Below are positions 20,102-28,348 of a stretch of 32,168 bases of DNA, in pieces. Both the position numbers and the translations under genes were made by a program. The notes under the pieces were generated by a model. It was not told the origin of the DNA, did not search any database, and saw nothing but the letters and a program-made list of their open reading frames with translations. How positions within the stretch are numbered: position 1 is the stretch's first letter; the number at the start of each line of letters is the position of its first letter. Source of the DNA: a virus. Where the stretch lies: IMG/VR virus record IMGVR_UViG_3300011113_000366, positions 1 to 32,168 of that record; one strand, 5' to 3'.

Positions 20102-20840
20102 CATTTTTTATAATCATTTCTTGTTCTAGTTCAGTTTGACTGAGAAATGGTGTCATGTCGTGCAGGCCAGCTTGTTTGCCATTTTTTAATGCCTGGGCGG
20201 GCAATATTTCCTGTTCGGAAAGACATTGGCAGTCTATAATAACTGGTCCTTTTTTCTTAAGGGCTCTAGGGAACTGAAGTCGCAGATCCTCTTTTGTTCT
20301 GATGTCCACACAGGGCATGCCAAATGCCGTGGCAATATTTTTCATGCTGGGAAACCAAAGACCAGTTTCACCGCTGGTACCGTAGACTCTGCCATTGAAA
20401 TATTTTTGTTGGGTGTTTTTAATACTCAAGTAACCGTTGTTATTTAATATAACAAATTTGATGTCTAGTTCATGCTGTTTAACTACAGCTAACTCTTGAA
20501 CATTGCTCATAAAACTGCCATCGCCTATGATACTGATCACAGGTTGATTACTGGCCATGCTTACTCCAACCGCAGCAGGCAGCGCCCACCCCATATCTGC
20601 TTGCGCGGGGCTAAAGATAAAACGCTGGCCTTGTTTGGCATTGAGTGCCACAGGCCCTGCATAGCTAATACTGCCAGCATCGCCCATTAAAATATCATCA
20701 GCTGAACTATGCTGATTGATTGCATCCAGCACAGCATAAATGTTTAATCGGAATTGACTATCAGCAGGACGATATTCCTCCTGCATCACAGGCCATTTAT
20801 TTTTCCATTCATTGCATTTTTGAATCCATTGGTGTTTCAT
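20097..20840 (-). CDS. ThDP-dependent enzyme, C-terminal (PP) half of an acetolactate-synthase-like protein, 247 aa
   Basis: This is the cofactor-binding half: QADMGWALPAAVGVSMAS, then the ThDP/Mg motif GDGSFMSNVQELAVV (GDGS near 106-109) ending in LNNNGY (near 132-137), the expected G-D-G-S-x(~25)-N-N spacing. The C-terminal TRP-less segment ends TELEQEMIIKNV. The first 45 residues (WIQKCNEWKNKWPVMQEEYR) are the usual linker from the middle domain. It is read from ATG 20840, overlapping the TGA of the N-terminal half by ATGA, so the halves are made in fixed ratio. Together they make 584 residues, the normal length of one acetolactate-synthase-family subunit. Substrate is likely an alpha-keto acid; the acceptor may be a keto sugar. 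Confidence 0.88.
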   Translation of the reverse strand: MKHQWIQKCNEWKNKWPVMQEEYRPADSQFRLNIYAVLDAINQHSSADDILMGDAGSISYAGPVALNAKQGQRFIFSPAQADMGWALPAAVGVSMASNQPVISIIGDGSFMSNVQELAVVKQHELDIKFVILNNNGYLSIKNTQQKYFNGRVYGTSGETGLWFPSMKNIATAFGMPCVDIRTKEDLRLQFPRALKKKGPVIIDCQCLSEQEILPAQALKNGKQAGLHDMTPFLSQTELEQEMIIKNV

Positions 20841-21850
20841 AATAGCATAGCCTCAAAAAAGTTTTCTAAGTAATCGTTATACTTGAGATCAATTGGTACA
20901 ATGTCTTTGTTTAATTCGTTCCAGTCGATATCTATTAGAATTTTAGTGCTTGCTGGAGAGAATTGTTTAGGATCATATCCTATGACACTGGCATTCAAAC
21001 TGCTACCTAGGATCAACAATAAATCTGCGTTCTGCATGGCAAAGTTTCCAGCTCTCGACCCCTTGATACCCACTGCCCCGATACTTAATAGATGACTGTT
21101 TTCTGTATAATCTCTAGCACCATATGTACTTACATAAGGAATTTGATATTTTTCAACGAACTTAACAAAATTATCAACTACGTTTGCCTGTCTAATACCG
21201 TAGCCTGCCAATACAACAGGGCGTTCGGCTTTATTCAACAATTCTTTAATTAAAGCATAGTCCTGCGCTTTAAGTGTACTTGCAGGGGGTTGAAATTGCG
21301 AAGGATTTTCAGGCATTTGTGCTACCTGAACATCTCCTGGAATGTCAATCCAGACTGGACCAGGTCGTCCCGTTGTTGCTTTCCAAATTGCTTCTTGTAG
21401 TCTATATGCAACTTCATCGGGGCTTTCGATAAAGTAGGCCATTTTTGTCATGCTCTGGTATGTTTCAATTACATCATGCTCTTGAATGCCGTATTTTCGA
21501 ATATTAATATTTTTTGTCTGATTAATGTGTCTACTGCAAGTTGCTGTTCGAACATTGCCACTGATAAACAATACAGGCACACTGTCTTGCCAAGCATTGA
21601 GAACACTGGTAGCACAATTGGTACCTGCACAACCTGTGGTAGGATTAACTACTGACAACTTTCCTGTAAATTTGCTTTCGCCAATGGCTGCATGGCCGGC
21701 ACCTTGTTCGTGGTGATAGCAAACGTAGCCGATCTTTCCATTTTTGATGAAACCGTCATTGAGGCCACTGGCTCCGCCGCCCATCAATCCATGAACACGT
21801 TCAACTCCAATTTGATACAAATATTCAGCGATCCAATCACAGACTCTCAT
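20837..21850 (-). CDS. ThDP-dependent enzyme, N-terminal (Pyr plus middle) half, 337 aa
   Basis: The Pyr domain carries the activating glutamate in VCYHHEQGAGHAAIGES (Glu48; the family consensus is H-E-Q-x-A-x-H-x-A). NPTTGCAGTNCATSVLNAWQ follows, which is the G-P-G-x-x-N motif region. Residues about 190-330 are the middle domain (PVVLAGYGIRQANVVDNFV, ADLLLILGSSLNASV, TKILIDIDWNELNKD), which in this family binds FAD or a nucleotide remnant. The protein stops cleanly at the domain boundary and the PP half follows in an overlapping frame. A natural fission is more likely than a sequencing frameshift because ATGA coupling is also used at neighbouring junctions (23016 and 21850). Confidence 0.88.
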   Translation of the reverse strand: MRVCDWIAEYLYQIGVERVHGLMGGGASGLNDGFIKNGKIGYVCYHHEQGAGHAAIGESKFTGKLSVVNPTTGCAGTNCATSVLNAWQDSVPVLFISGNVRTATCSRHINQTKNINIRKYGIQEHDVIETYQSMTKMAYFIESPDEVAYRLQEAIWKATTGRPGPVWIDIPGDVQVAQMPENPSQFQPPASTLKAQDYALIKELLNKAERPVVLAGYGIRQANVVDNFVKFVEKYQIPYVSTYGARDYTENSHLLSIGAVGIKGSRAGNFAMQNADLLLILGSSLNASVIGYDPKQFSPASTKILIDIDWNELNKDIVPIDLKYNDYLENFFEAMLL

Positions 21851-23016
21851 AATTTACTGGCCCATTCATTAATTCGTTTAACTGCACTCATTATACTATA
21901 AGTGTCAGTGGCATAGCAAAGCCTAATATGACCTTGCCCATACTGTCCGAAACAACTGCCCGGTACAGTTACTACTCCTGCTTTATCCATTAATTGTTCA
22001 CAGACTTCAACGTCAGTGAGTCCGGTTTCTTCTATATTAGGAAACACATAAAACGCACCGCCCGGGGATTTACATCGAAATCCTGGTATCTCATTGAGAC
22101 CTTTGACAAGAATATCTCGCCGACTTCGATATTCAGCCATCATTCTATACACAGAATCTTGTGTTCCACGTATTGCTTCAACACCAGCATGTTGAATAAA
22201 AGGACTGACACAGCTACTGGTAGTTTGTAACAATGCAGCCATACGTTCCATGACTTCAGTGGGGCCAATCAGTGCGCCCAATCTCCATCCTGTCATCGCA
22301 AATGCTTTACTAAAACCATTACTTAATATAACGTGAGATTTACACTTATCATACTGACTGGGACTTGTGAATTCATAGTCATCGTAAATCATTCGACTAT
22401 AAATTTCATCGCTGTACAAGTAAATGTCCTTTTCCACGCATAGGTCGTAGATAGCTTTAAGCTCTTCTTTTGACATTACTGCGCCAGTGGGATTATTAGG
22501 ACTGTTGATAATTAGCAGTCTTGTACGGTCAGTGATCAGTTTACGAACATCATCTGCTTGCATCCGGAATCCGTGTTCTTCTTTGAGGGGGACTCGAACA
22601 GCATTTGCACCGCACATCTTAATTGTGCTGTAGTAAGTGGCAAATCCAGGGTCAGGCACTAACACATCGTAGCCCGGATCACACAGTGTAAACACGGCAT
22701 AAAATATGCCAACATTGGCACCAGGTACTACCAACACTTGATTCAGGTCAGGCATAAAGTGTCTACTATTAAATGTAGCAACACGTATGGCTTCTCTAAA
22801 TTCTAGCTCGCCCCAACTGCTGGTATAATGAGTGCGGCCTTCAGTCAATGCTCGTACTGCTGCCATGGTAATATTATCCGGAGTATTAAAATCAGGATCG
22901 CCAATCTCCATGTGAATCATACTTCGACCTTGAGCTTCCAGTTGCCTAGCTCGATCCAAGTATTTGAACATAGGTTGGCCGTCAATATTGGCGGCAGCAA
23001 TACTTAATCTTTTCAT
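21847..23016 (-). CDS. Class I/II PLP aminotransferase (aspartate-aminotransferase family), 389 aa
   Basis: This is a complete fold-type I enzyme. MIHMEIGDPDFNTPDNI opens the substrate-binding region, and LIINSPNNPTGAVMSKEEL carries the conserved N-P-x-N-P-T-G. YSDEIYSRMIY contains the Asp/Tyr that hold PLP, and SNGFSKAFAMTGWRLG has the Schiff-base lysine (Lys237). The C-terminal IRLCYATD holds the substrate-carboxylate arginine. Such enzymes act on amino or keto acids, not sugars. In this operon it could supply or remove the keto acid used by the ThDP enzyme, or make an amino acid that decorates a glycan. It overlaps both neighbours by 4 nt. Confidence 0.92.
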   Translation of the reverse strand: MKRLSIAAANIDGQPMFKYLDRARQLEAQGRSMIHMEIGDPDFNTPDNITMAAVRALTEGRTHYTSSWGELEFREAIRVATFNSRHFMPDLNQVLVVPGANVGIFYAVFTLCDPGYDVLVPDPGFATYYSTIKMCGANAVRVPLKEEHGFRMQADDVRKLITDRTRLLIINSPNNPTGAVMSKEELKAIYDLCVEKDIYLYSDEIYSRMIYDDYEFTSPSQYDKCKSHVILSNGFSKAFAMTGWRLGALIGPTEVMERMAALLQTTSSCVSPFIQHAGVEAIRGTQDSVYRMMAEYRSRRDILVKGLNEIPGFRCKSPGGAFYVFPNIEETGLTDVEVCEQLMDKAGVVTVPGSCFGQYGQGHIRLCYATDTYSIMSAVKRINEWASKL

Positions 23017-24332
23017 GCAAACAAACTCATAAAACCATCAACCTTCTCACCGATGTAAGCAATTTGTTCTGGTGTAATCACAGGGCTAGTGCCATGAAAA
23101 TATGTATGAGTCATAGCATGGGTAGCGTTAGGATAATTATCTTTGGCTAGCTGCGGATCCATTAAATGACTGTAGGCCGGCTGTAACATAATATTACCAG
23201 CAAAATAAGGTCTTGTTTGGATTAGGTTTTCTTCCAAGTAATCTACAATGTCACTGCGTTTAAATGGCGCATCTTTTCTAACAGTCAATGGAAATGCAAA
23301 CCAACTTGGATTACTTTTATCTTGCGCTCTTGGCAAATGAAAGAATTCTTCGTAACGTTCGTAGATGCTGAATAAAAGAGCATGGTTTCGTCTACGCAAT
23401 GCATGAATCTCAGGCAATTTTTTAAGTTGCTCTAATCCCATGGCACATTGTAGTTCGATGGGCTTGAGATTATACCCAATTTCATCGTATACATATTTGT
23501 GATCAAATATTTCGTCAGGCAGTGTAGGAATCCAATTATTGAAACGTTTGCCACACGTTCCGCATTTTAGCTTGTTAGCTTCAGGCCCCACACAGTAGCA
23601 TCCACGACCCCATTCACGGAAGCTACGAAGAATTACATCTGTGTTAGCATCATCTGTGGCAACATACCCGCCTTCGCCCATGGTCATATGATGTGCTGGA
23701 TAAAAACTACATGAAGACATTAATCCAAATGATCCCAGGGGCTTGCCGTCATAGGTACTGCCCAAGGCATCACAACAATCTTCTAATAGAATCAGATTGT
23801 ATTTGTTTACCACACGCATGACTTCATCCATATTGGGAGGATTACCCAATACATGAGCAAAAGTGATTACTCGAATGTCTGGATTGTCTATTAGAATTTT
23901 TTCTAATTGTGTGGTGTCCAAGTTCAGCGTGTCTAATTCAATGTCTACAAACACTGGAACGAAACCCACTTGCAGTGTAGGATTAAGTGTAGTAGGGAAG
24001 CCAGCGATAGGCATTAAAACTTTAGTGCCTTTAGGTAAGTTATAACCACGCTTACTGGTCAGTGCTGACATCATCAACAGATTACTTGAACTGCCGCTGT
24101 TAGTGACAATGCCTTTTGTTTTACCAAATTGTCTAGGAAATTGCCTTTCGAATTGCAGTCCTTGGTCTCCCATGGCCAGCCATCCGTTGAGTAGAGATCC
24201 TACTCCGGCTACGAATTCGTCTTCGTTGTAATATGCACCTGCATAATTAACAAAGTCTCGTCCTGCCTGCCATGTTTTGTTTGCTTGTTTTTCGCGAATG
24301 TATTCACGTACCTGTTGAAGAATTTGTTCCAT
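23013..24332 (-). CDS. rfbH: RfbH-type PMP-dependent NDP-4-keto-6-deoxyglucose 3-dehydrase, 439 aa
   Basis: The protein has the DegT/DnrJ/EryC1 fold with the diagnostic change of the 3-dehydrase (E1) group: SCSFYPAHHMTMGEGGYV (near 207-224) has His where ordinary sugar aminotransferases have the PLP lysine. So it eliminates the C3 hydroxyl using PMP instead of transferring an amine. A cysteine group (CYCVGP...CGTCGKRF, near 245-263) corresponds to the [2Fe-2S] site of RfbH/AscC. DHKYVYDEIGYNLKP also matches RfbH. The reaction needs a reductase (E3), which is not in the window and may be the host's. The product would be an NDP-3,6-dideoxy-4-keto-hexose. It lies 3 nt after the dehydratase gene. 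Confidence 0.9.
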   Translation of the reverse strand: MEQILQQVREYIREKQANKTWQAGRDFVNYAGAYYNEDEFVAGVGSLLNGWLAMGDQGLQFERQFPRQFGKTKGIVTNSGSSSNLLMMSALTSKRGYNLPKGTKVLMPIAGFPTTLNPTLQVGFVPVFVDIELDTLNLDTTQLEKILIDNPDIRVITFAHVLGNPPNMDEVMRVVNKYNLILLEDCCDALGSTYDGKPLGSFGLMSSCSFYPAHHMTMGEGGYVATDDANTDVILRSFREWGRGCYCVGPEANKLKCGTCGKRFNNWIPTLPDEIFDHKYVYDEIGYNLKPIELQCAMGLEQLKKLPEIHALRRRNHALLFSIYERYEEFFHLPRAQDKSNPSWFAFPLTVRKDAPFKRSDIVDYLEENLIQTRPYFAGNIMLQPAYSHLMDPQLAKDNYPNATHAMTHTYFHGTSPVITPEQIAYIGEKVDGFMSLFA

Positions 24333-24335
24333 GTA

Positions 24336-25283
24336 TCACCAAATAAAATTTTCTTTGTAGTATTCTACTATCTTTACTAGTTCTTTGTCAAATATTGCTT
24401 CAGGCTTCCATCCCAATTGACGTAGTTTACTGTCGTCAATACTATACCGAACATCCTGTCCAACTCGTACCATATGTTCAATATAATCTTCTAAAGGGTC
24501 AGTGAGTTTCATTAAATCGATTATTTTCTTAACTACATTGATATTTTCAGTTTCGTAGTTTCCGCTTATGTTATAAATTTCATTTACGGCACCCGATTCG
24601 ATAATTTTAATCACAGCCTGAGCTGTATCACCTGCATATAACCATGTACGCACCGGAGTACCGTTATTGTGTAGATCTACTCTACGCCCCACACTTAAAT
24701 ACTTTACCGTTTTAGGAATAAGTTTTTCAACATATTGTCCTATACCGTAGTTGTTGGTTGGACGAATTATAACATAGGGTAAATTATATGTTCTGCCCCA
24801 ACTTGTAACAAGATGATCCGCAGCAGCTTTGGTTGCACTATAAGGGTTGCTGGGTTTTAACAGATCTGTTTCTGTGTGACTGCCTTCTGCTATATCTCCA
24901 TAAACCTCGTCCGTACTGAAATGTAGGAATATAGGTTTTTTATTTTTCTTTTTGTTTATCAACTTGAGTAAATTATGCACCCCGTTGATATTGCTGTGAA
25001 CAAATAAATCACTGTCTTCTATGCTGTTGTCGACGTGAGTTTCAGCAGCAGTATTAATAATATAGTCACAGTCATACAGTCTTGTTAAATCATTGATATC
25101 GCTTTTAATAAAATGAAACTGATCACTGTATCTCATTGACCAACTGTCAATCCATGCAGAGTTGCTGGCATAAGTGCATTTGTCTACACCAATGACATAC
25201 CATCCCTGTTTTAAACAAGTTTCAGTGACATGACTTCCGATAAATCCCAAACACCCTGTAACATAAACAATTTTTTTAGACAT
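24336..25283 (-). CDS. NDP-glucose 4,6-dehydratase-type SDR enzyme (RmlB/RfbB-like), 315 aa
   Basis: Rossmann motif VTGCLGFIGSHV (near 8-19), an early NAADETHVDN-like stretch written as NTAAETHVDNSI, and FSTDEVYGD (Thr124-Asp125-Glu126, the 4,6-dehydratase proton-transfer triad). NPYSATKAAADHLV holds Tyr148 and Lys152. IRPTNNYGIGQY and VRTWLYAGDTAQA are typical RmlB substrate-binding segments. It converts an NDP-glucose to NDP-4-keto-6-deoxyglucose, the substrate of the RfbH-type enzyme encoded next. dTDP versus CDP cannot be told by eye; RfbH partners usually use CDP. It overlaps the RmlD-like gene by 8 nt. Confidence 0.9.
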   Translation of the reverse strand: MSKKIVYVTGCLGFIGSHVTETCLKQGWYVIGVDKCTYASNSAWIDSWSMRYSDQFHFIKSDINDLTRLYDCDYIINTAAETHVDNSIEDSDLFVHSNINGVHNLLKLINKKKNKKPIFLHFSTDEVYGDIAEGSHTETDLLKPSNPYSATKAAADHLVTSWGRTYNLPYVIIRPTNNYGIGQYVEKLIPKTVKYLSVGRRVDLHNNGTPVRTWLYAGDTAQAVIKIIESGAVNEIYNISGNYETENINVVKKIIDLMKLTDPLEDYIEHMVRVGQDVRYSIDDSKLRQLGWKPEAIFDKELVKIVEYYKENFIW

Positions 25284-26073
25284 AATTTTTTATTCCTTGT
25301 TCTAGCCCTTGTAAGTCAATTCCCAATTGAGCGAGCTTTTTTCCACTACCGGTATAATAGCACCATTGTGTATCATTGATAGTAAATGCAATATTAGTAC
25401 CGTGAAAAGAATTTAACATTTTTAAATAATCGCTAAGAAAATATTTTTCTAAATAAACACAATTAATATCTTTAAATTTAGGTTTTTCTTCTTTGCAATA
25501 ATATTCTACAATCTTTGCAAAATCTAATGCACTAATGTAGTCAAAAAATTTATCTTCAATTGAAGTAATTTTACCTGATAGAAATTTTTTAAACAATCTA
25601 ATGTCTGGTTCACTGGAATCAAAACATCCAAACAATCGCAGAGTATAAAAATTGTCACGATTTAATATTGCACGAGCGATGATATTTTTAGCGAATCCAT
25701 AACTTTCTAAGGGGGTGTTATTTACAACATTTTCTTCTTTGACATTGTGTATAACATTTCTTCTATCAAATTCAGCTCCACTGCCAATGTTGATAAATCT
25801 AGGACATTTCGAATTATTATAAAAATTGAAAAAGATACCTAAGTCAGTTTGCACGTCGGTGTAATTAATGTCGTTTATCTTTGTGCCGCCGCCACTGGTA
25901 ATTGCATTAATTATTATGTCTGGTTTAACCTGAGTCAGCCATTGATCCACTTCAGCATAGCTGCTTAAATTTAAAGTTTCCCTAGTGACCGGAATCACCG
26001 AATGATCATGCGAAAAATATTTGTGCAAATAACTACCGAGGTAACCCCTTGCACCTAGAACAGCTATTTTCAT
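25276..26073 (-). CDS. RmlD-like SDR (NDP-4-keto-sugar reductase/epimerase family), 265 aa
   Basis: The cofactor motif KIAVLGARGYLGSYLHKYF and the short alternating strand-helix pattern with LTQVKPDIIINAITSGGG match the RmlD/GDP-fucose-synthase-like SDRs. FINIGSGAEFD is the catalytic-serine strand, and SYGFAKN (Tyr125, Lys129) is the active site. The FINIGSGAEFDRR segment is more like SDRs of the NAD-dependent epimerase group. It would reduce the C4 ketone of a dideoxy or branched sugar. It overlaps its neighbours (4 and 8 nt). Shorter than average RmlD (about 290), but complete in motifs. Confidence 0.85.
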   Translation of the reverse strand: MKIAVLGARGYLGSYLHKYFSHDHSVIPVTRETLNLSSYAEVDQWLTQVKPDIIINAITSGGGTKINDINYTDVQTDLGIFFNFYNNSKCPRFINIGSGAEFDRRNVIHNVKEENVVNNTPLESYGFAKNIIARAILNRDNFYTLRLFGCFDSSEPDIRLFKKFLSGKITSIEDKFFDYISALDFAKIVEYYCKEEKPKFKDINCVYLEKYFLSDYLKMLNSFHGTNIAFTINDTQWCYYTGSGKKLAQLGIDLQGLEQGIKNYV

Positions 26074-26840
26074 TTAAATTCTGTTAACAAAGGAACATTC
26101 AATGCTTCATTTACTTGTCGCATACATTCTAGTTTAGTAGGACTATGTCGACTGCTATGCCAATGTATGACATGTGCATCTACATACTTACAGCGATTCC
26201 ATTCGTCTTGCATTTCAATAGATTGCCATGGCAACCATTGTGCTTGATAGAATAAATCGGGTCTATGTGCTTGTTCCCATGGCAATTCCTGGCTCCAAAA
26301 CATAGTATTATGAATAATTTGTTGATTATTGTAACTACTCATGCCATCACTGTTATCCCATGCAGCTCGCATTTCACGTTCTACTGTCCATAGGCCTTTA
26401 TCCATTGTGTGCGGATAATACTGCAAATCATTGTTAAACAAATTATCAAAACTTTGATTATATTGGTTGGGTTCATTCCAGCTTTTAGGATCGGTCCAAT
26501 TAAATAACCTAAACTCATTGAATTCACCGAACAATTTAGTGGGTTTCACAAACTGTACATCGGGTCCAACCCACAAAATATTACAGGGTTCTTGGTGCCA
26601 CAACTTATAAACTCTGTCGTTGTTTAAAGGCATGGCATCATTGATGCTTTCGATTTCTTCGTCGAATAAAATATATTCCCATTCGCCTTCGAGAAAATGT
26701 CGGGCACTGCTCAAACTATGCAAACACATCTGTTTGTAAGTTTCATAGATGTCGCCCTCGTCTTTGGTATCTTTCCAAACCCACTTGGTACTTTTAATTT
26801 TGCGGTGAGCACACACCACATAGTTTTTTACATTTGTCAT
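26070..26840 (-). CDS. Glycosyltransferase-like protein (GT-A type suggested), 256 aa
   Basis: Acidic and Trp-rich, with CNILWVGPDVQFVKPTKLFG (near 87-106), where G-P-D-V-Q occupies the place of the D-x-D metal site of GT-A enzymes. FRLFNWTDPKSW and NTMFWSQELPWEQAHRPDLF follow, and the end HVIHWHSSRHSPTKLECMR has an H-W-H pattern also seen near the active end of some GT families. There is no transmembrane segment. In a cluster of sugar-nucleotide enzymes, transfer of the unusual sugar is a reasonable guess. A metal-site Asp is present but the family is not certain. Confidence 0.6.
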   Translation of the reverse strand: MTNVKNYVVCAHRKIKSTKWVWKDTKDEGDIYETYKQMCLHSLSSARHFLEGEWEYILFDEEIESINDAMPLNNDRVYKLWHQEPCNILWVGPDVQFVKPTKLFGEFNEFRLFNWTDPKSWNEPNQYNQSFDNLFNNDLQYYPHTMDKGLWTVEREMRAAWDNSDGMSSYNNQQIIHNTMFWSQELPWEQAHRPDLFYQAQWLPWQSIEMQDEWNRCKYVDAHVIHWHSSRHSPTKLECMRQVNEALNVPLLTEFK

Positions 26841-26852
26841 TGAAATTAAAGT

Positions 26853-27293
26853 TTATAGTTGTATATATTCATAGTTAACACTTTCATGATTAACTCTGAA
26901 TACGTTGGCACCGTTTTTCAAATGAAACTTTCGAGCCATGTCTGTGGTAGGACTTAGTGTTACAAACCGTTTAACGTTGGGCATGGTCTTTTGTAATTCT
27001 TTAAGACCTTCTCTTATTAATTTTTGGCCGGCGCCCGGATGATAACTCCATATTGTATAAAATACTGCGGTATCTGGCATGTCAGAATTATCAGACAATA
27101 ACTCTTGTTCATCTTTGGGGATTATACTGCACAGCCTGGCACAAACAACTGCGCGAACGGTGTTGTCTTCTGTTAGTGCCAAGACTTGACGGTTTGCGCC
27201 AAATCGTTGCTCGTGTGGTATATGTGGTCTGACAGGGTCATCTTTAAGATAAGATGCTAGAGGATCAGATAAATCTTTTATGGTGTAAATCAT
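26853..27293 (-). CDS. GNAT-family N-acetyltransferase, 146 aa
   Basis: A strand AVVCARLCSIIPKD, the strand VFYTIWSYHPGAGQKLIREG (the acetyl-CoA pyrophosphate loop, R/Q-x-x-G-x-G/A written here as H-P-G-A-G-Q) and the C-terminal DMARKFHLKNGANVFRVN (A-R-x-F-x-x-x-N-G) identify the fold. It could acetylate an amino group on the sugar or another small molecule. It follows a TATAAATA late box, giving a 16-nt leader; no clear Shine-Dalgarno. Confidence 0.8.
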   Translation of the reverse strand: MIYTIKDLSDPLASYLKDDPVRPHIPHEQRFGANRQVLALTEDNTVRAVVCARLCSIIPKDEQELLSDNSDMPDTAVFYTIWSYHPGAGQKLIREGLKELQKTMPNVKRFVTLSPTTDMARKFHLKNGANVFRVNHESVNYEYIQL

Positions 27294-27314
27294 TTTGAAG
27301 GCCAGTTATAACCA

Positions 27315-27322
27315 TATTTATA
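27315..27322 (-). promoter_or_regulatory. Late promoter box TATAAATA (exact T4-late consensus)
   Basis: Exact match to the T4 late -10 consensus, located in the gap between NAD synthetase (ends 27350) and the GNAT gene (starts 27293). Predicted +1 is about 27309. Confidence 0.5.
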
Positions 27323-27349
27323 ATAGTAGTATAAAATAGCCTTATTATT

Positions 27350-28318
27350 TTAAACGTTCCACAAAGAACTGTCAATTGATTTTAATCCACTATATCTGAA
27401 ATTTTGGTGCGGATGATCTAAATTATAAGGATTCTGTCGTTTAAAAGCACTGCCTTTAATTCTATCCAATATACGATTCACTTTTTCTAAATCGGCCGCA
27501 GGAACTTCAAGATATTGAATTATAGAATTTCTATTGTCGAATACAGTACTGGAATTACACAATGACATTAATACTGTGTCAAATTCTAAATAACTAAAAC
27601 CAAATTGATCTTCGTCTCCGCTGCTAATACCGAGACCATCAGTGGGTGTAGCAAAAACAGTAGATTCGGGTACCCCATATAGTTCAGCTAATTTGGGAAC
27701 TTCCCAACTCTTGTTCAAACTTTGAATTGGGGCCAGATCGCCCACGTCCCCATGTAGTGTCCAAAAACCTGCTGCTAGTTCACTGAAATTGTCGGTGCTG
27801 CCCACTAAACCTTTGATAGCACTTGCTTCATTGTACACTGTCATCATTCGCAGACGAACTCTTAGATTTCCTCGACGAAGACTTTGATCAGAAGACATTA
27901 TTTCTGGATCATGTGCTTTTATACTTTTTAATAAATCATCATAGTTTTTAGTTAAATCTATATGTTTATGTGCAATACCCAGTACTTTACAGGCTTCAAT
28001 GCCTCTTTCTGTTTCTTCATTTTTTTGGTGTATAGGCATAGTCAGCCCTACAACACGCCAACCCGCAGTTTTAAACAAAGCTGCTGTTAACGCACTATCG
28101 ACTCCGCCACTCATGCCTAATGCAACCGAATGTATATTATATTTTTTAGCGTATGATATTAATCCGCTGACTAATTTCTTTCCAGTTACTTCTAGTGTAT
28201 TAATATCTGTATACACACCACTGTCAATTAGTTCTTGTAATTTAAATTCAAACCAACTACTCAGTGGAGACATTGTTTCTTGTCGACTATATCTTAAAAT
28301 TTCTTGTTTGATACTCAT
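27350..28318 (-). CDS. nadE: NAD synthetase-type PP-loop enzyme, 322 aa
   Basis: The PP-loop ALGMSGGVDSALTAALFK (SGGVDS near 70-75) binds ATP. LVGSTDNFSELAAGFWTLHG and VGDLAPIQSLNKSWEVPKLA carry the G-T-D-N-x-x-E, G-D and D-x-x-P-x-x-x-L-x-K motifs specific to NAD synthetase, which amidates deamido-NAD using ammonia. The glutaminase domain of long bacterial enzymes is absent, so it is the ammonia-dependent type. A TTG at 28339 is possible, but ATG 28318 is more natural. It may boost host NAD during infection. It could also amidate a sugar acid, though the NadE-specific motifs favour NAD. Confidence 0.9.
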   Translation of the reverse strand: MSIKQEILRYSRQETMSPLSSWFEFKLQELIDSGVYTDINTLEVTGKKLVSGLISYAKKYNIHSVALGMSGGVDSALTAALFKTAGWRVVGLTMPIHQKNEETERGIEACKVLGIAHKHIDLTKNYDDLLKSIKAHDPEIMSSDQSLRRGNLRVRLRMMTVYNEASAIKGLVGSTDNFSELAAGFWTLHGDVGDLAPIQSLNKSWEVPKLAELYGVPESTVFATPTDGLGISSGDEDQFGFSYLEFDTVLMSLCNSSTVFDNRNSIIQYLEVPAADLEKVNRILDRIKGSAFKRQNPYNLDHPHQNFRYSGLKSIDSSLWNV

Positions 28319-28348
28319 GATTATAGAACCTATATACAAATATTTACA

